Shown piece by piece: positions 37,701 through 46,083 of a DNA stretch of 64,000 bases. Position numbers and translations under genes: made by a program. This DNA comes from Proteiniphilum saccharofermentans. Lineage in GTDB: Bacteria; Bacteroidota; Bacteroidia; Bacteroidales; Dysgonomonadaceae. The stretch covers positions 620,001 through 684,000 of the forward strand of contig NZ_LT605205.1 in assembly GCF_900095135.1 (NCBI RefSeq), read 5' to 3'. Position 1 is the stretch's first letter. Every line of letters begins with the position of its first letter. The notes below the pieces were generated by a model. That model saw only the letters and a list, made by a program, of their open reading frames with translations, made no database searches and was not told where the DNA came from.

Positions 37701-37788
37701 TTTGGGCACTGGCCGACAAAACCATTAGCATTCCTGATAACATCGTCATCAGAAACACTCTCGTAATTCTTTTGAAATTTACATACAT
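34771..37788 (-). CDS. susC: SusC-like TonB-dependent glycan importer
   Basis: The 1005-residue receptor has a signal peptide (cleavage after ASA, near 28), a CarboxypepD-like domain (INVRGIVTDIAGEPIIGANI, 34-120), a TonB-box/plug with EVVVIGYGTVRKDD and IRIRGGSSMSASNDPLIVID, and a C-terminal 22-strand beta-barrel ending LGFNLNF. With susD it imports oligosaccharides across the outer membrane. The locus lacks an adjacent susR, and a LacI-type palindrome lies about 200 bp upstream. Confidence 0.93.
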   Translation of the reverse strand: MYVNFKRITRVFLMTMLSGMLMVLSASAQTGATINVRGIVTDIAGEPIIGANILVQGTSSGTITDYDGNFTLQAPADGVLEISYIGYRPQSIPINNRSTINVTMEEDTELLEEVVVIGYGTVRKDDATGSVVAIDASKINKGLATSPSSLLAGQVAGLSVVSSGGAPGSASNIRIRGGSSMSASNDPLIVIDGVPVDTEGINGMADPLSTINANDIETFTVLKDASATAIYGSRASNGVIIITTKKGHSGKLQVAYNGSVSVSTKTGLVDVMDAPTFRNYVIDSFGEDSQQAAALGNTQTNWQDQIFKTATSTDHNVSLAGSISNFLPYRVSVGYTNEKGILKTSGLERYTGSINMSPSFLDGSLRVQLNAKGVYNTNRFADRGAINSATQFDPTMPVYSETNSPYGNGYHMSLKTDGTPIDIGLANPLAILEQKSDKSKVYRSIGNMQVDYNLPFLEGLRANLNMGYDISESNGDVIITDNSPMSWVWGSYKAGWGENSTYYQYKSNTLLDFYLNYNNNFGVHRIDAMGGYSWQRFYSEEENKFPYSAAMAAQTGNEFYKEGNDYSTESYVISFFGRLNYSLLERYLFTLTLRNDGSSRFSPGNKWGLFPSAAFAWRIINEPFMENAGDVMSDLKLRLGYGVTGQQNLGNGDYPWMGRYSYSKAGANYFFGNTKVPLIRPLAYDENLKWEETATYNAGLDFGFLNNRISGTFDVYYRKTTDLLNTVGIAAGTNFSNELLTNVGELENKGVEFSITGRPIVSKDLNWNVSYNITYNRNRITKLTINDDPSYVGVRFGGIDGGTGNNIAIHSVNYPSGSFYVYEQVYDNDGRPLEGVFVDQNADGQINEEDMIVYKNAAPDLFMGLSSQLSYKNWDLNFSLRSNIGNYVYNNIQSNRESRSITYDPSGWLKNKVNSATFTNFDAVHYQSSYYIQNASFLKMDNISVGYNFNNVSNWLQSARLHLTVQNPFVITKYKGLDPEFTNDGIDNNIYPHPRVFILGFNLNF

Positions 37789-37921
37789 ATTGTTAACATT
37801 ATAAGATTAACTGATTAATACTCTCTTCGTCCTTCACATAGCTATCAGGTGGTACAACAATAAGACACGAACGGTTAATGGACATTTATTTACTATATTA
37901 TTGGCACCCTACTTCTGGCAT

Positions 37922-37949
37922 CAAAATTAGATTTTCTTAGGCGGATCAA
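37922..37949 (-). promoter_or_regulatory. Promoter of the sus-like locus
   Basis: On the minus strand TTG (37949-37947) and TAATTTTG (37929-37922) are spaced by 17 nt. The leader to ATG 37788 would be about 125 nt. The LacI-type site is upstream of the -33 box. Confidence 0.55.
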
Positions 37950-37982
37950 TATTAAAACGAAGTTAATTAACTCGGTTTGCTT

Positions 37983-37998
37983 GTGCAAACGATTGCAT
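37983..37998. promoter_or_regulatory. LacI-type operator upstream of susC
   Basis: GTGCAAACGATTGCAT has a central CG flanked by TGCA half-sites and shares 14 of 16 bases with 16063-16078. It lies about 43 nt upstream of the -33 box (centre to centre), a place better suited to activation than to blocking RNA polymerase. Confidence 0.55.
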
Positions 37999-38158
37999 TT
38001 TAGAGGATAAGGGTTGAATTATCAGTTAGTTGTGATTTGGTGTGAGGGGGCGTGAAAATGTCCGGTTCAGGAGTGGGTATGCAAGACCAGTACGGGAATA
38101 TTGGATGTATTCCTGTCTTTTTGATAGTGTGAAGAGGTGATTAAATACCGGGAGGTAC

Positions 38159-39202
38159 CTATTTTCTCTCTTTCCTTTTTTCTATACGCTTTAATTTCGG
38201 GAGTGTAACCTTTCTTCTTCCCGCACTACCGGCTATCCTTTTTCTGAGCAACATAAGAAAACGTTTGCTGGGATTACTCTTCAGGTAAGACTCAATGTGG
38301 CGTGCCCGTTTTTCTTCCAGTATCTGGTCTATCTCAATGAGGATACCTGATTCTTCCACATCTCCGAACTCATCGTTGATGGCAGTACCGAAGAAGCGCA
38401 TGGTGGGCGATAAACTCATATAAGCATTGATCAGCGGAGGTATATTATACCCTAACGCACGTACTTCCTTATTAAGTATCCTGTAATCTTCACTGAATTT
38501 TTTTCCTGTAAAGAGCTGCTTCATCCGGACTATGTCGGTATTTGTCATGAGCGGATCGATGGGGGTTACCAGCTTTTCGTTATCGGGAAAATGCTTGTGA
38601 AGGAAATAGAGGATCATGTTGCGTGCATCCTTATTGTAGGTGCCGTACATGGTGACTTTCCCGAAAAAATATTTGATCCCCGGATCGATCACGGTGAGAG
38701 CTCCCAATCCGTCCCATAGGTTGTCAAGTGCGAAAATGCCCTTTCTACCCAGCAATGTCGACTGATACTCGAGTGAAACGAATGACCGGCCCAATTCTAC
38801 GGTATGTGGCAGGTATTCTGAAATGAATTGTTCTGAAAAATTGTAAAGATGGGCGGTGGCAAGCATCGGTTTGTTTTGCCCGTCAAACTCCACATCCGAA
38901 CCGCAGATAAAACGATAGCCGCCTAATATCTCTTCATTCTCGGGATCCCATACGATCAGCTGCCGATAGGGCACATCCATCGTGTCGTATTGGTCGATGT
39001 CTGCTTCTAAACCGGTCCCCCCTCCATAGTGGCGGAAAGCGATCTCACGCAGCCTTCCGACTTCTTTCATCAGGTTAGGTGAATCGTGCGCTGTGAATAC
39101 ATAAATCTCATTATTGGCTTTATTGGTCGTTCTGACCCTCTTTTGAACGGTCAGTTCACTTTTTATCAAATTTTTATCGATAGGATTTATGATCTTCTCC
39201 AT
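38159..39202 (-). CDS. GNAT-type N-acyltransferase, glycine-lipid (GlsB/OlsB) type
   Basis: The 347-residue protein has a hemolysin-like GNAT acyltransferase domain (LREIAFRHYGGGTGLEADID, QLIVWDPENEEILGGYRF, TVELGRSFVSLEYQ) and a long C-terminal lysine/arginine-rich tail. In Bacteroides a protein of this type, GlsB, N-acylates glycine in glycine-lipid synthesis. The adjacent upstream gene encodes the second acyltransferase expected for the pathway. The two are 37 bp apart on the same strand. Confidence 0.7.
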   Translation of the reverse strand: MEKIINPIDKNLIKSELTVQKRVRTTNKANNEIYVFTAHDSPNLMKEVGRLREIAFRHYGGGTGLEADIDQYDTMDVPYRQLIVWDPENEEILGGYRFICGSDVEFDGQNKPMLATAHLYNFSEQFISEYLPHTVELGRSFVSLEYQSTLLGRKGIFALDNLWDGLGALTVIDPGIKYFFGKVTMYGTYNKDARNMILYFLHKHFPDNEKLVTPIDPLMTNTDIVRMKQLFTGKKFSEDYRILNKEVRALGYNIPPLINAYMSLSPTMRFFGTAINDEFGDVEESGILIEIDQILEEKRARHIESYLKSNPSKRFLMLLRKRIAGSAGRRKVTLPKLKRIEKRKERK

Positions 39203-39239
39203 GATACTTTTTCTTTTTTATTTTTTTAATGAGCCGTTG

Positions 39240-40061
39240 TTATGCCATCGAGTAAACCACATCTTTTACATATTGTGCCCACTCTGCCGGTGTTTTGGAT
39301 TTGTCGAACATTTGGTAGGGAATAGGCTTGCCAAAGGTGATGGTGAACGACTTGTTGCTATTCTTAAACATTTCGTCGGGCAGATAGATCAGTTCTACAT
39401 TGAATTTTATACCCGATGATTTGCGCAGATTGGCAAAATTGTAGAAAAAATTGGAATTCCTGCCTGCAAAATGTACCGGAATAACATCCCTTTTGTATTC
39501 AACCGCTTTTATGATGAAGCTTTTCATCCATTCCGGATCTCTGATGAGCCCTTTCTGCTTTCTGGAGCAGAGTCCGGCCGGAAAAGTGATTATCTGGGTG
39601 TCAGATGCATAAGCCTCATTGATGGCCCGTGCCGAATCTTTAGCTTGGGAACCGTATTTGTTAATGGGTACAAAGATAGGTTTCAGCGGATCAATATAAT
39701 AAAGTACATCATTTACAAGATACTGGATTTTCCCGTTGTACTTTTCTCCCAAAATGGCAGAAAGGCAAATACCGTCAAGTCCGCCTAGCGGATGGTTGGA
39801 TGCGAAAATAAACCTTCCCTCATCGGGAATGCTCTCCTCCCCCCTGGTTTGAAGCATTAATTTGAATTCTTTATCGATAAGGGCACGCATAAATGCTACC
39901 CCCTCAAGTCCCTGGTTCCGTTCCAGGATGCCGTTAATGTCATCCTGATGGAGAGTCCGCTTGAGCCAATTGATCAGAAATTTGGGAATTTTATTGTAAT
40001 ATCTGGGTGATTTATCTCTTAAAATACGGTCAATATCAACCCGGAATGCATTGTGATCCAT
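39240..40061 (-). CDS. PlsC-type O-acyltransferase, glycine-lipid (GlsA) type
   Basis: The 273-residue protein has the acyltransferase HxxxxD-type motif (ASNHPLGGLDGI) and later blocks PLKPIFVPINKYG and IITFPAGLCSRK. In Bacteroides, GlsA adds the O-linked fatty acid of glycine lipids; order and pairing here match. An upstream in-frame ATG at 40142 would add 27 residues, but the -7 box at 40090-40097 lies inside that extension, so ATG 40061 (MDHNAFRVDIDR) is preferred. Confidence 0.72.
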   Translation of the reverse strand: MDHNAFRVDIDRILRDKSPRYYNKIPKFLINWLKRTLHQDDINGILERNQGLEGVAFMRALIDKEFKLMLQTRGEESIPDEGRFIFASNHPLGGLDGICLSAILGEKYNGKIQYLVNDVLYYIDPLKPIFVPINKYGSQAKDSARAINEAYASDTQIITFPAGLCSRKQKGLIRDPEWMKSFIIKAVEYKRDVIPVHFAGRNSNFFYNFANLRKSSGIKFNVELIYLPDEMFKNSNKSFTITFGKPIPYQMFDKSKTPAEWAQYVKDVVYSMA

Positions 40062-40089
40062 TGCATCATACTCTTCTTCTAATTTGTCG

Positions 40090-40105
40090 CAAAAGTACAA
40101 AAATA
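40090..40105 (-). promoter_or_regulatory. Promoter of the acyltransferase pair
   Basis: Two overlapping -7-like boxes lie on the minus strand, TACTTTTG (40097-40090) and TATTTTTG (40105-40098). A TTG equivalent is at 40123-40121, which fits neither spacing perfectly. Confidence 0.4.
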
Positions 40106-40276
40106 GTGGATATAAGTGAACAATCATCCAAAAAATCTTCAATTTAGAGGGAAGGGGTGATCATTTTGGAAATAGCCGGGTAAAATTCCCCACTTTTAAT
40201 TTTTTATTAATGTATTGATAATTAATAGTTTCTGTAATATTTGCTGGCTGTTGAAAACTTTTTTATAAATTTTTGT

Positions 40277-40299
40277 GTGGAAATGTGGGGAAAAGTGGA
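40277..40299 (+). promoter_or_regulatory. GTGG direct repeats upstream of mraZ
   Basis: GTGG words begin at 40277, 40285 and 40295. The last two, TGGGG and TGGAT, have the 10-bp period described for MraZ boxes (TGGG repeats). They precede ATG 40337 by about 40 nt and could be an autoregulatory site of MraZ. Confidence 0.4.
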
Positions 40300-40336
40300 T
40301 TATTTTGTACTTTTACCGCGTTATAAGGTATACTAT

Positions 40337-40789
40337 ATGCTGCAATTTCTGGGAAATATGGAAGCAAAAGCCGATGCAAAGGGAAGGATCTTTGTGCCGG
40401 CAATCTTTCGCAAGCGTTTGCAGAGCGAGGGGGAGGAATTTCTTGTGCTTCGAAAAGATATTTTCCAGGAATGTCTTGTATTGTATCCAGGGAGCGTGTG
40501 GGAGAAAGAGATCGAGACACTCCGTGGCAGATTAAATAAATGGAATAAAGAACAACAGCAGATCTTTCGCCAGTTTGTGCTGGATGCTGAAAGGCTTGAA
40601 ATGGATGCGAACGGACGGATACTTATCTCGAAGCGTTATTTACAGATGGTTTCCATTGAATCGGATGTTCGTTTTCTCGGTGTGGATGACACAATTGAGA
40701 TTTGGGCGAAAGAGAAACTTGAAAAGCCGTTGGTTGATCCCGACGAGTTTTCTTTGAAATTGCAGCAATTGATGGAGCATTTCCATTAA
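40337..40789 (+). CDS. mraZ: Transcriptional regulator MraZ
   Basis: The 150-residue AbrB-fold regulator opens the dcw cluster. The start MLQFLGNMEAKADAKGRIFVP is typical; the second repeat is LDAERLEMDANGRILISKRYLQ. MraZ forms rings and binds repeats upstream of its own operon. An upstream in-frame start at 40241 would add 32 residues unlike the family N-terminus. Direct GTGG repeats lie upstream. Confidence 0.9.
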   Translation: MLQFLGNMEAKADAKGRIFVPAIFRKRLQSEGEEFLVLRKDIFQECLVLYPGSVWEKEIETLRGRLNKWNKEQQQIFRQFVLDAERLEMDANGRILISKRYLQMVSIESDVRFLGVDDTIEIWAKEKLEKPLVDPDEFSLKLQQLMEHFH

Positions 40790-40867
40790 GCAATACGGAC
40801 AGAAGACAAGTTTACTTGGATTATGTCGTTGCGAGGAAATGTCTGATGAAATCAAATAAAGGGGAAT

Positions 40868-41800
40868 ATGGTTTTGAATGGCGGACAGGGTGAAGTGGTA
40901 TATCATACGCCGGCATTGCTTGATGAAAGTGTCGACGGGCTGAACATTTGTCCCAACGGAGTGTATGTCGATGTCACTTTCGGTGGCGGAGGGCATTCCC
41001 GTGAGATACTGAACAGATTAGGTGAAAAGGGACGACTTATTGCATTCGATCAGGATGAGGATGCTGTCCGAAATATTTCTGCCGACCCCCGTTTTACTTT
41101 TGTGCATACCAATTTTCGCTTCCTGAAGAACTTTCTTCGATATCACGGCGTGGAAGCAGTGGATGGTCTTCTGGCTGACCTGGGAGTGTCGTCTCATCAT
41201 TTTGATATATCAGAGCGTGGTTTTTCGTTTCGTTTTCAGGGTGAGTTGGATATGCGTATGAATCGCCAGGCGCAAAAGAGGGCATCCGATATCCTCCGCG
41301 AATATGATGAGGGGCAGTTGGCTGAACTCTTTTTCCGGTACGGTGAGTTGAGAAATGCACGCCAGATAGCTTCGGCGGTGGTGAGATACCGGAAGGATAA
41401 ACAGATAAGGGAGACAGATGACCTCCTTGCAATTCTGGAGCCATTCACCCGTAGGGAAAAAGAGAAAAAAACGCTGGCGCAGGCATTTCAGGCACTTCGT
41501 ATTGAGGTGAACGGTGAAATGGATGCACTGAAGGAGATGCTTTTGCAGGCTTTGCGGGTGCTGAAGCCGGGAGGACGCCTTTGTGTGATCTCGTATCACT
41601 CGCTGGAAGACCGCCTGGTGAAAAATTTTTTCAAGACAGCCAATTTCGAAGGAGAACTTATAAGGGATTTCTACGGAAATGTGGAGACACCCTTCACAAT
41701 GGTAAACCGCAAAGTGATTGTGCCGTCGGAAGAAGAACAGCAACGGAATCCACGATCAAGAAGTGCCAAGTTGCGTATCGCGGAAAAAGTGGATAGATGA
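40868..41800 (+). CDS. rsmH: 16S rRNA (cytosine(1402)-N(4))-methyltransferase RsmH
   Basis: The 310-residue enzyme N4-methylates C1402 of 16S rRNA with SAM, complementing RsmI elsewhere in the window. Motifs YHTPALLDESVD, DVTFGGGGHS, ADLGVSSHHFD and the C-terminal ISYHSLEDRLVKNFF are all present. It is the second gene of the dcw cluster, 78 bp after mraZ. Confidence 0.94.
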   Translation: MVLNGGQGEVVYHTPALLDESVDGLNICPNGVYVDVTFGGGGHSREILNRLGEKGRLIAFDQDEDAVRNISADPRFTFVHTNFRFLKNFLRYHGVEAVDGLLADLGVSSHHFDISERGFSFRFQGELDMRMNRQAQKRASDILREYDEGQLAELFFRYGELRNARQIASAVVRYRKDKQIRETDDLLAILEPFTRREKEKKTLAQAFQALRIEVNGEMDALKEMLLQALRVLKPGGRLCVISYHSLEDRLVKNFFKTANFEGELIRDFYGNVETPFTMVNRKVIVPSEEEQQRNPRSRSAKLRIAEKVDR

Positions 41801-41868
41801 TTAGGTGGAAAAATGATATATGACCGGGGAGATTGAGAGACCGGAATTTTGAATCTGGATCTGGAATA

Positions 41869-42201
41869 ATGAAATTTAAGTTCGATAACATACGCAAATC
41901 GTTTGTCCGTGTTTTTGGGGGGAGTGTCCTCACTGAGGACTTCTTCCTCAAAAACATGAGATTTGTTATTGCTATTGTGCTAGTGATGTTTTTGTTTATC
42001 AGCCATCGATATAAAGTGCTTCAGCAGATGGCTGAGATAGAGAAATTACAGCAGGAGCTCAGGGATGCAAAATATGAATCGCTCACCATTTCTTCGAGTC
42101 TTACTGAAGCAAGCAGGCAGGGCGAGATTGAACGACGTATTGAGGAGGCTGGTTTGGAACTGAAAGTGACAAATGAGCCTGTTTACTATTTGGATAAATA
42201 A
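41869..42201 (+). CDS. ftsL: FtsL-like divisome protein
   Basis: The 110-residue protein has one membrane helix (FVIAIVLVMFLFISH, about residues 36-50) followed by a coiled-coil segment with LQQELRDAKYESLTISSSL. Topology, size and position between rsmH and ftsI fit FtsL, which links FtsQ and FtsI in the septum. ATG 41869 (MKFKFDNIRKS) is preferred over the in-frame start at 41833. Confidence 0.82.
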   Translation: MKFKFDNIRKSFVRVFGGSVLTEDFFLKNMRFVIAIVLVMFLFISHRYKVLQQMAEIEKLQQELRDAKYESLTISSSLTEASRQGEIERRIEEAGLELKVTNEPVYYLDK

Positions 42202-42310
42202 ACAGAACGTTTTCGATAAGCAAATTTATTTGTTTTGCCGAGCGTAGATTTGAAAATTAAGGAGCGAAGGCGATTCAAAACGACTAATGTAATTGATCTA
42301 CTAACAGAAA

Positions 42311-44509
42311 ATGAAGAAACAAAATCGGAATAACAAACGGGCCATCTTGGGTAGATACGGTTTTATCGTTGCCCTGTTGATGGTGTTTGCCGTGATGATC
42401 ATTTTTTCTGCCGGAAAGATCGTATTTACTGCCGAAGGGAAAAAATGGCGTGAAGTAGGTGAAAAGGAGACTGTGATCAGGGATCGTGTGATCCTGCCCA
42501 AAAGAGGCAATATTTACACGCACGACGGCAAACTTCTGGCAACTACAGAACCGCTATACAGTATCTATATGGATTTCTGGGCAGATGGGATGCAGAAAGA
42601 TACACTTATTAAATATGTGGATGACCTCTCGGTAGCATTGTCCAAAAAATTCCCTGACAGGACCGCCGCCCAGTATAAGAATGTGATCATGAATGGATGG
42701 TCGATGCGTGAAAAAGAAGAACGGCAGATACTTGAAAATAAGGAAAAAGAGATTGATAAGAGAGTGCCGATCCGTTCGCGGTATGTTAGGATATTGCGAA
42801 ACGATATCTCTTATGTCGATTTAAAGGAGATCCGTACCTACCCCTTCTGGAACCAACGCTCTAACCGCAGTGGATTGATTGCCGAGGAACGTAACGCCCG
42901 TAAAAAACCTTTTGGCAATTTGGCCAACCGTACAGTTGGTAGTATATATAAGGATATTGACAAGGGAGGGGCCAGCGGATTGGAATTGAAGTATGACTCA
43001 TTGTTAAGGGGTGTCCCGGGAGTGAAATTCCGTCAGAAGATACAAGGCAAATGGATGGATGTAGTGGAGAAACCGGCCGAAGAGGGATGGGATATAGTCA
43101 CTACCATAGATGCGGCCATACAGGATATAACTGAACGGGCTTTGCGGGAGAAGTTGATTGAGACGGATGCCGAGTCGGGTACAGCCATTATCATGGAGGT
43201 AAAGACCGGTGAAATAAAAGGAATTGCCAACCTCGACCGTCTGAGTAATGGGAATTATGCCGAAGGCAACCCCAATGCATTCTCCTATATGAACGAGCCG
43301 GGTTCAACTTTTAAGACGGTGACTACGATGGTAGCACTCGATGATGGGGTGGTTACTCCCGCCGATTCATTTTATGTGGGAAACGGACTCTTCCAGTACA
43401 ACAGAAGATGGGTCAGGGATCACTACTGGCGCAGGGGGCAGAATAGAGGTTACATGACTGTGGCTGAGGGGATGGCTGTCTCGTCGAATGTGGTAATGAG
43501 TAAAATTGTATTGAAAGGATACGAAAACAACCCTACAAAATTTGTAGAGGGGATCGACCGTATCGGTTTAAGAAAGCGGCTCACATGGGATGTGCCATTG
43601 AAGGGGATAGAAGGTACTTCATCCATCCGCTTTCCCGATGATAAAACCAATTACTGGTCGAAGACCACCCTTCCCTGGATGTCGTTTGGATACGAAACCC
43701 AGGTGCCTCCTATCTATATGCTGATGTTCTATAATGGTATCGCGAATGGTGGGACAATGATAAAACCCTTTATTGCCAAGCAATTTTTTGAAAAAGGGAA
43801 AGTGGTGAAGAATGTTGAAGCAGAAGTGGTCAATCCGAAGATGTGTAAGGAGAGCACATTGGAGCAGATACACCAGATGCTGTTGAAAGTGGTAGAGGAC
43901 GGTACAGCCAAAGTGGTGGGTTCGGACTATTTCTCCATAGCCGGTAAGACCGGTACGGCACAGATCGCCTCCGGAGGAAGCTATGCCAATTATTATGTTT
44001 CATTCTGTGGTTATTTTCCGGCGGATGATCCGATGTATACTATTTTCGTAGGACTGAGAAAACCCAAGGGGGTACCTTCAGGAGGCGGAATGGCCGGTAT
44101 GGTATTTAAAAATATTGCGGAGCAGACCTATTTAAGGAAAGTGCAGTTGGATGTGCAGGATTGTAAGACAGACTCTACATTGCATAAAGAACCGGTGTTG
44201 AAAAATGGGAACTGGGATCGGAACCGGTCTTTGTTGAACGCTCTGAATTTACCGGCGGAAGGTCCGGCAGAGGCTGCCGATTGGGTGAAGATGAAGTACG
44301 ACAGTACCACTTACCGGTCGGAAGCAATAGCGCTGAACAGCGGCCTAATTCCGGATGTTCGGGGAATGGGTGCCCGCGATGCAATCTATCTGTTGGAGAA
44401 GTCAGGACTGAGAGTAAACCTTATCGGGGCAGGAAAAGTAGTATCCCAGTCGCTTTCACCCGGTCAGAAGCTGGTGAAGGGTACTACTGTCACTATTACG
44501 ATGCGGTAA
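42311..44509 (+). CDS. ftsI: Septal penicillin-binding protein FtsI with PASTA domain
   Basis: The 732-residue transpeptidase has an N-terminal membrane helix (about 15-38), a dimerisation-like region, and a transpeptidase domain with active-site Ser332 in STFK, SSN in MAVSSNVVMSK and KTG at Lys546 (AGKTGTAQI). A C-terminal PASTA module starts near LIPDVRGMGARDAIYLLEKSG. It makes septal peptidoglycan crosslinks. The stop codon opens a TAAGGTGG/TAAGGTGA repeat before murE. Confidence 0.93.
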   Translation: MKKQNRNNKRAILGRYGFIVALLMVFAVMIIFSAGKIVFTAEGKKWREVGEKETVIRDRVILPKRGNIYTHDGKLLATTEPLYSIYMDFWADGMQKDTLIKYVDDLSVALSKKFPDRTAAQYKNVIMNGWSMREKEERQILENKEKEIDKRVPIRSRYVRILRNDISYVDLKEIRTYPFWNQRSNRSGLIAEERNARKKPFGNLANRTVGSIYKDIDKGGASGLELKYDSLLRGVPGVKFRQKIQGKWMDVVEKPAEEGWDIVTTIDAAIQDITERALREKLIETDAESGTAIIMEVKTGEIKGIANLDRLSNGNYAEGNPNAFSYMNEPGSTFKTVTTMVALDDGVVTPADSFYVGNGLFQYNRRWVRDHYWRRGQNRGYMTVAEGMAVSSNVVMSKIVLKGYENNPTKFVEGIDRIGLRKRLTWDVPLKGIEGTSSIRFPDDKTNYWSKTTLPWMSFGYETQVPPIYMLMFYNGIANGGTMIKPFIAKQFFEKGKVVKNVEAEVVNPKMCKESTLEQIHQMLLKVVEDGTAKVVGSDYFSIAGKTGTAQIASGGSYANYYVSFCGYFPADDPMYTIFVGLRKPKGVPSGGGMAGMVFKNIAEQTYLRKVQLDVQDCKTDSTLHKEPVLKNGNWDRNRSLLNALNLPAEGPAEAADWVKMKYDSTTYRSEAIALNSGLIPDVRGMGARDAIYLLEKSGLRVNLIGAGKVVSQSLSPGQKLVKGTTVTITMR

Positions 44510-44547
44510 GGTGGTAAGGTGATTTTGAAATCCAAAATTCAAAAAAA

Positions 44548-46029
44548 ATGAAACTGAGTAAATTGATTGAGGCTTGTGATGTTATTGCCCTGCGTGGCAA
44601 CGGTGAGGTGGAGGTGACATCCATCACGTCCGATTCTCGTACGGTAACGCCGGGTTCCCTTTTTATTGCGGTAGAAGGGATCTTTACCGACGGTCATGCT
44701 TATATCGGTAAGGCGATAGAGCAAGGTGCCGTGGCAGTAGTGTATGACAAGCCGATGATCGAGGAGTATTTTTCACGCGTGACCTATGTACAGGTAAAAC
44801 AGAGTGCTATCTCTCTCTCTCAGATAGCTTCGGCATGGTATGGTCATCCTTCGTCATTGCTGAAACTGGTCGGTGTTACCGGAACAAACGGGAAAACCAC
44901 TATCGCTACATTACTGTACGATGCGTTCCGCCATCTGGGCTATCCTTCGGGATTGCTTTCCACAGTGGCCAATTACGTGGACGGGGAACGGTATCCCACT
45001 ACGCATACCACACTCGATCCTGTTACTCTCAACGATTTCCTGCGTAAGATGGTCGATGCCGGCTGTGAATATGCTTTTATGGAGGTGAGTTCACATGCTG
45101 TTCACCAGAAACGGGTGCACGGACTTCGGTTTGCAGGAGCTGTTTTTACCAATCTGACCCAGGATCATCTCGATTATCATAAGAATATGCTGGAATACCG
45201 CAATGTGAAAAAGTCCTTTTTTGATGATCTTCCGGTTGATGCCTTTGCACTGACCAATATCGATGACAAAAACGGACCGGTCATGTTGCAGAATACGAAG
45301 GCTGCGCAATACACTTATTCGGTGAGGGGGATGGCTGATTTCAAAGCCCGTATCTTCGAAAAGCATTTCGACGGTACAGATATAGAGATAAATGGAAAAG
45401 AACTGACCGTGCAATTCGTGGGCACATTTAATGTGTATAACCTGTTGGCTGTATACGGGGCGGGAATCCTGCTTGGGCTCGATGAAGAAGAATTGCTACG
45501 AACGCTTTCTCTGCTGAAGCCTGTGGCAGGCAGATTCCAGACACTCCGTTCGCCGCAGGGCTATACGGTGATTGTCGATTATGCACATACGCCGGACGCT
45601 CTTTCCAATGTGTTGAGTGCTATTGATGGTGTCCTGAACAGGAAAGGGCGGATCATCACCGTAGTGGGATGCGGCGGGAATCGTGACAAGACTAAACGTC
45701 CTATTATGGCACGGGAGGCGGTGCAACTCAGTGATAAAGCAGTCTTTACGTCTGACAACCCCCGGTTTGAAGAACCGGGAGAAATCCTCCAGGATATGCT
45801 CGATGGGCTTACCGAAGAGCAGAAAGGCAACACGCTTACTATTGCCGACCGTCGGGAAGCAATCAAAACTGCCTGTGCGCTGGCACAACCGGGAGATGTG
45901 ATTCTTATTGCCGGCAAAGGGCATGAGGATTATCAGGAGATAAAAGGAGTAAAACACCATTTCGATGACAAGGAAGAGGTGGAAAAAATATTTAATAAAC
46001 TAAAAACTAAAAGTGAAAAGATTGAATGA
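44548..46029 (+). CDS. murE: UDP-MurNAc-tripeptide synthetase MurE (mDAP type)
   Basis: The 493-residue ligase adds the third stem-peptide residue to UDP-MurNAc-dipeptide. It has [10 protein letters not shown] (ATP loop), a central domain and the C-terminal motif [14 protein letters not shown] is the known signature for meso-diaminopimelate rather than lysine. The N-terminal block [17 protein letters not shown] is intact. The gene ends inside the first unit of a GATTGANNNN decamer repeat. Confidence 0.93.
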   Translation: MKLSKLIEACDVIALRGNGEVEVTSITSDSRTVTPGSLFIAVEGIFTDGHAYIGKAIEQGAVAVVYDKPMIEEYFSRVTYVQVKQSAISLSQIASAWYGHPSSLLKLVGVTGTNGKTTIATLLYDAFRHLGYPSGLLSTVANYVDGERYPTTHTTLDPVTLNDFLRKMVDAGCEYAFMEVSSHAVHQKRVHGLRFAGAVFTNLTQDHLDYHKNMLEYRNVKKSFFDDLPVDAFALTNIDDKNGPVMLQNTKAAQYTYSVRGMADFKARIFEKHFDGTDIEINGKELTVQFVGTFNVYNLLAVYGAGILLGLDEEELLRTLSLLKPVAGRFQTLRSPQGYTVIVDYAHTPDALSNVLSAIDGVLNRKGRIITVVGCGGNRDKTKRPIMAREAVQLSDKAVFTSDNPRFEEPGEILQDMLDGLTEEQKGNTLTIADRREAIKTACALAQPGDVILIAGKGHEDYQEIKGVKHHFDDKEEVEKIFNKLKTKSEKIE

Positions 46030-46049
46030 GATTGAGTGAGATTGATCAA
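46020..46049 (+). repeat. Decamer tandem repeat GATTGANNNN after murE
   Basis: Three 10-bp units, GATTGAATGA (46020-46029), GATTGAGTGA (46030-46039) and GATTGATCAA (46040-46049), are in exact phase. The murE stop codon lies in the first unit. Confidence 0.7.
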
Positions 46050-46054
46050 ATCCT

Positions 46055-46075
46055 GAATCTCAAATCCCAAATCCT
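46055..46075 (+). repeat. Heptamer repeat AAATCYC before mraY
   Basis: GAATCTC, AAATCCC and AAATCCT are three 7-bp units directly before the mraY start. The same word is found at 17750-17788. Confidence 0.5.
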
Positions 46076-46083
46076 AAATTTGT

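Larger units (their letters stand above)
37789..38158. other. 370-bp region between susC and the glycine-lipid gene
   Basis: No gene is visible. It holds the susC promoter on the minus strand and the LacI-type operator, each listed separately. The remainder is AT-rich toward susC and holds a weak hairpin GGAATA/TATTCC (about 38092-38110) without a T-run. Confidence 0.45.
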
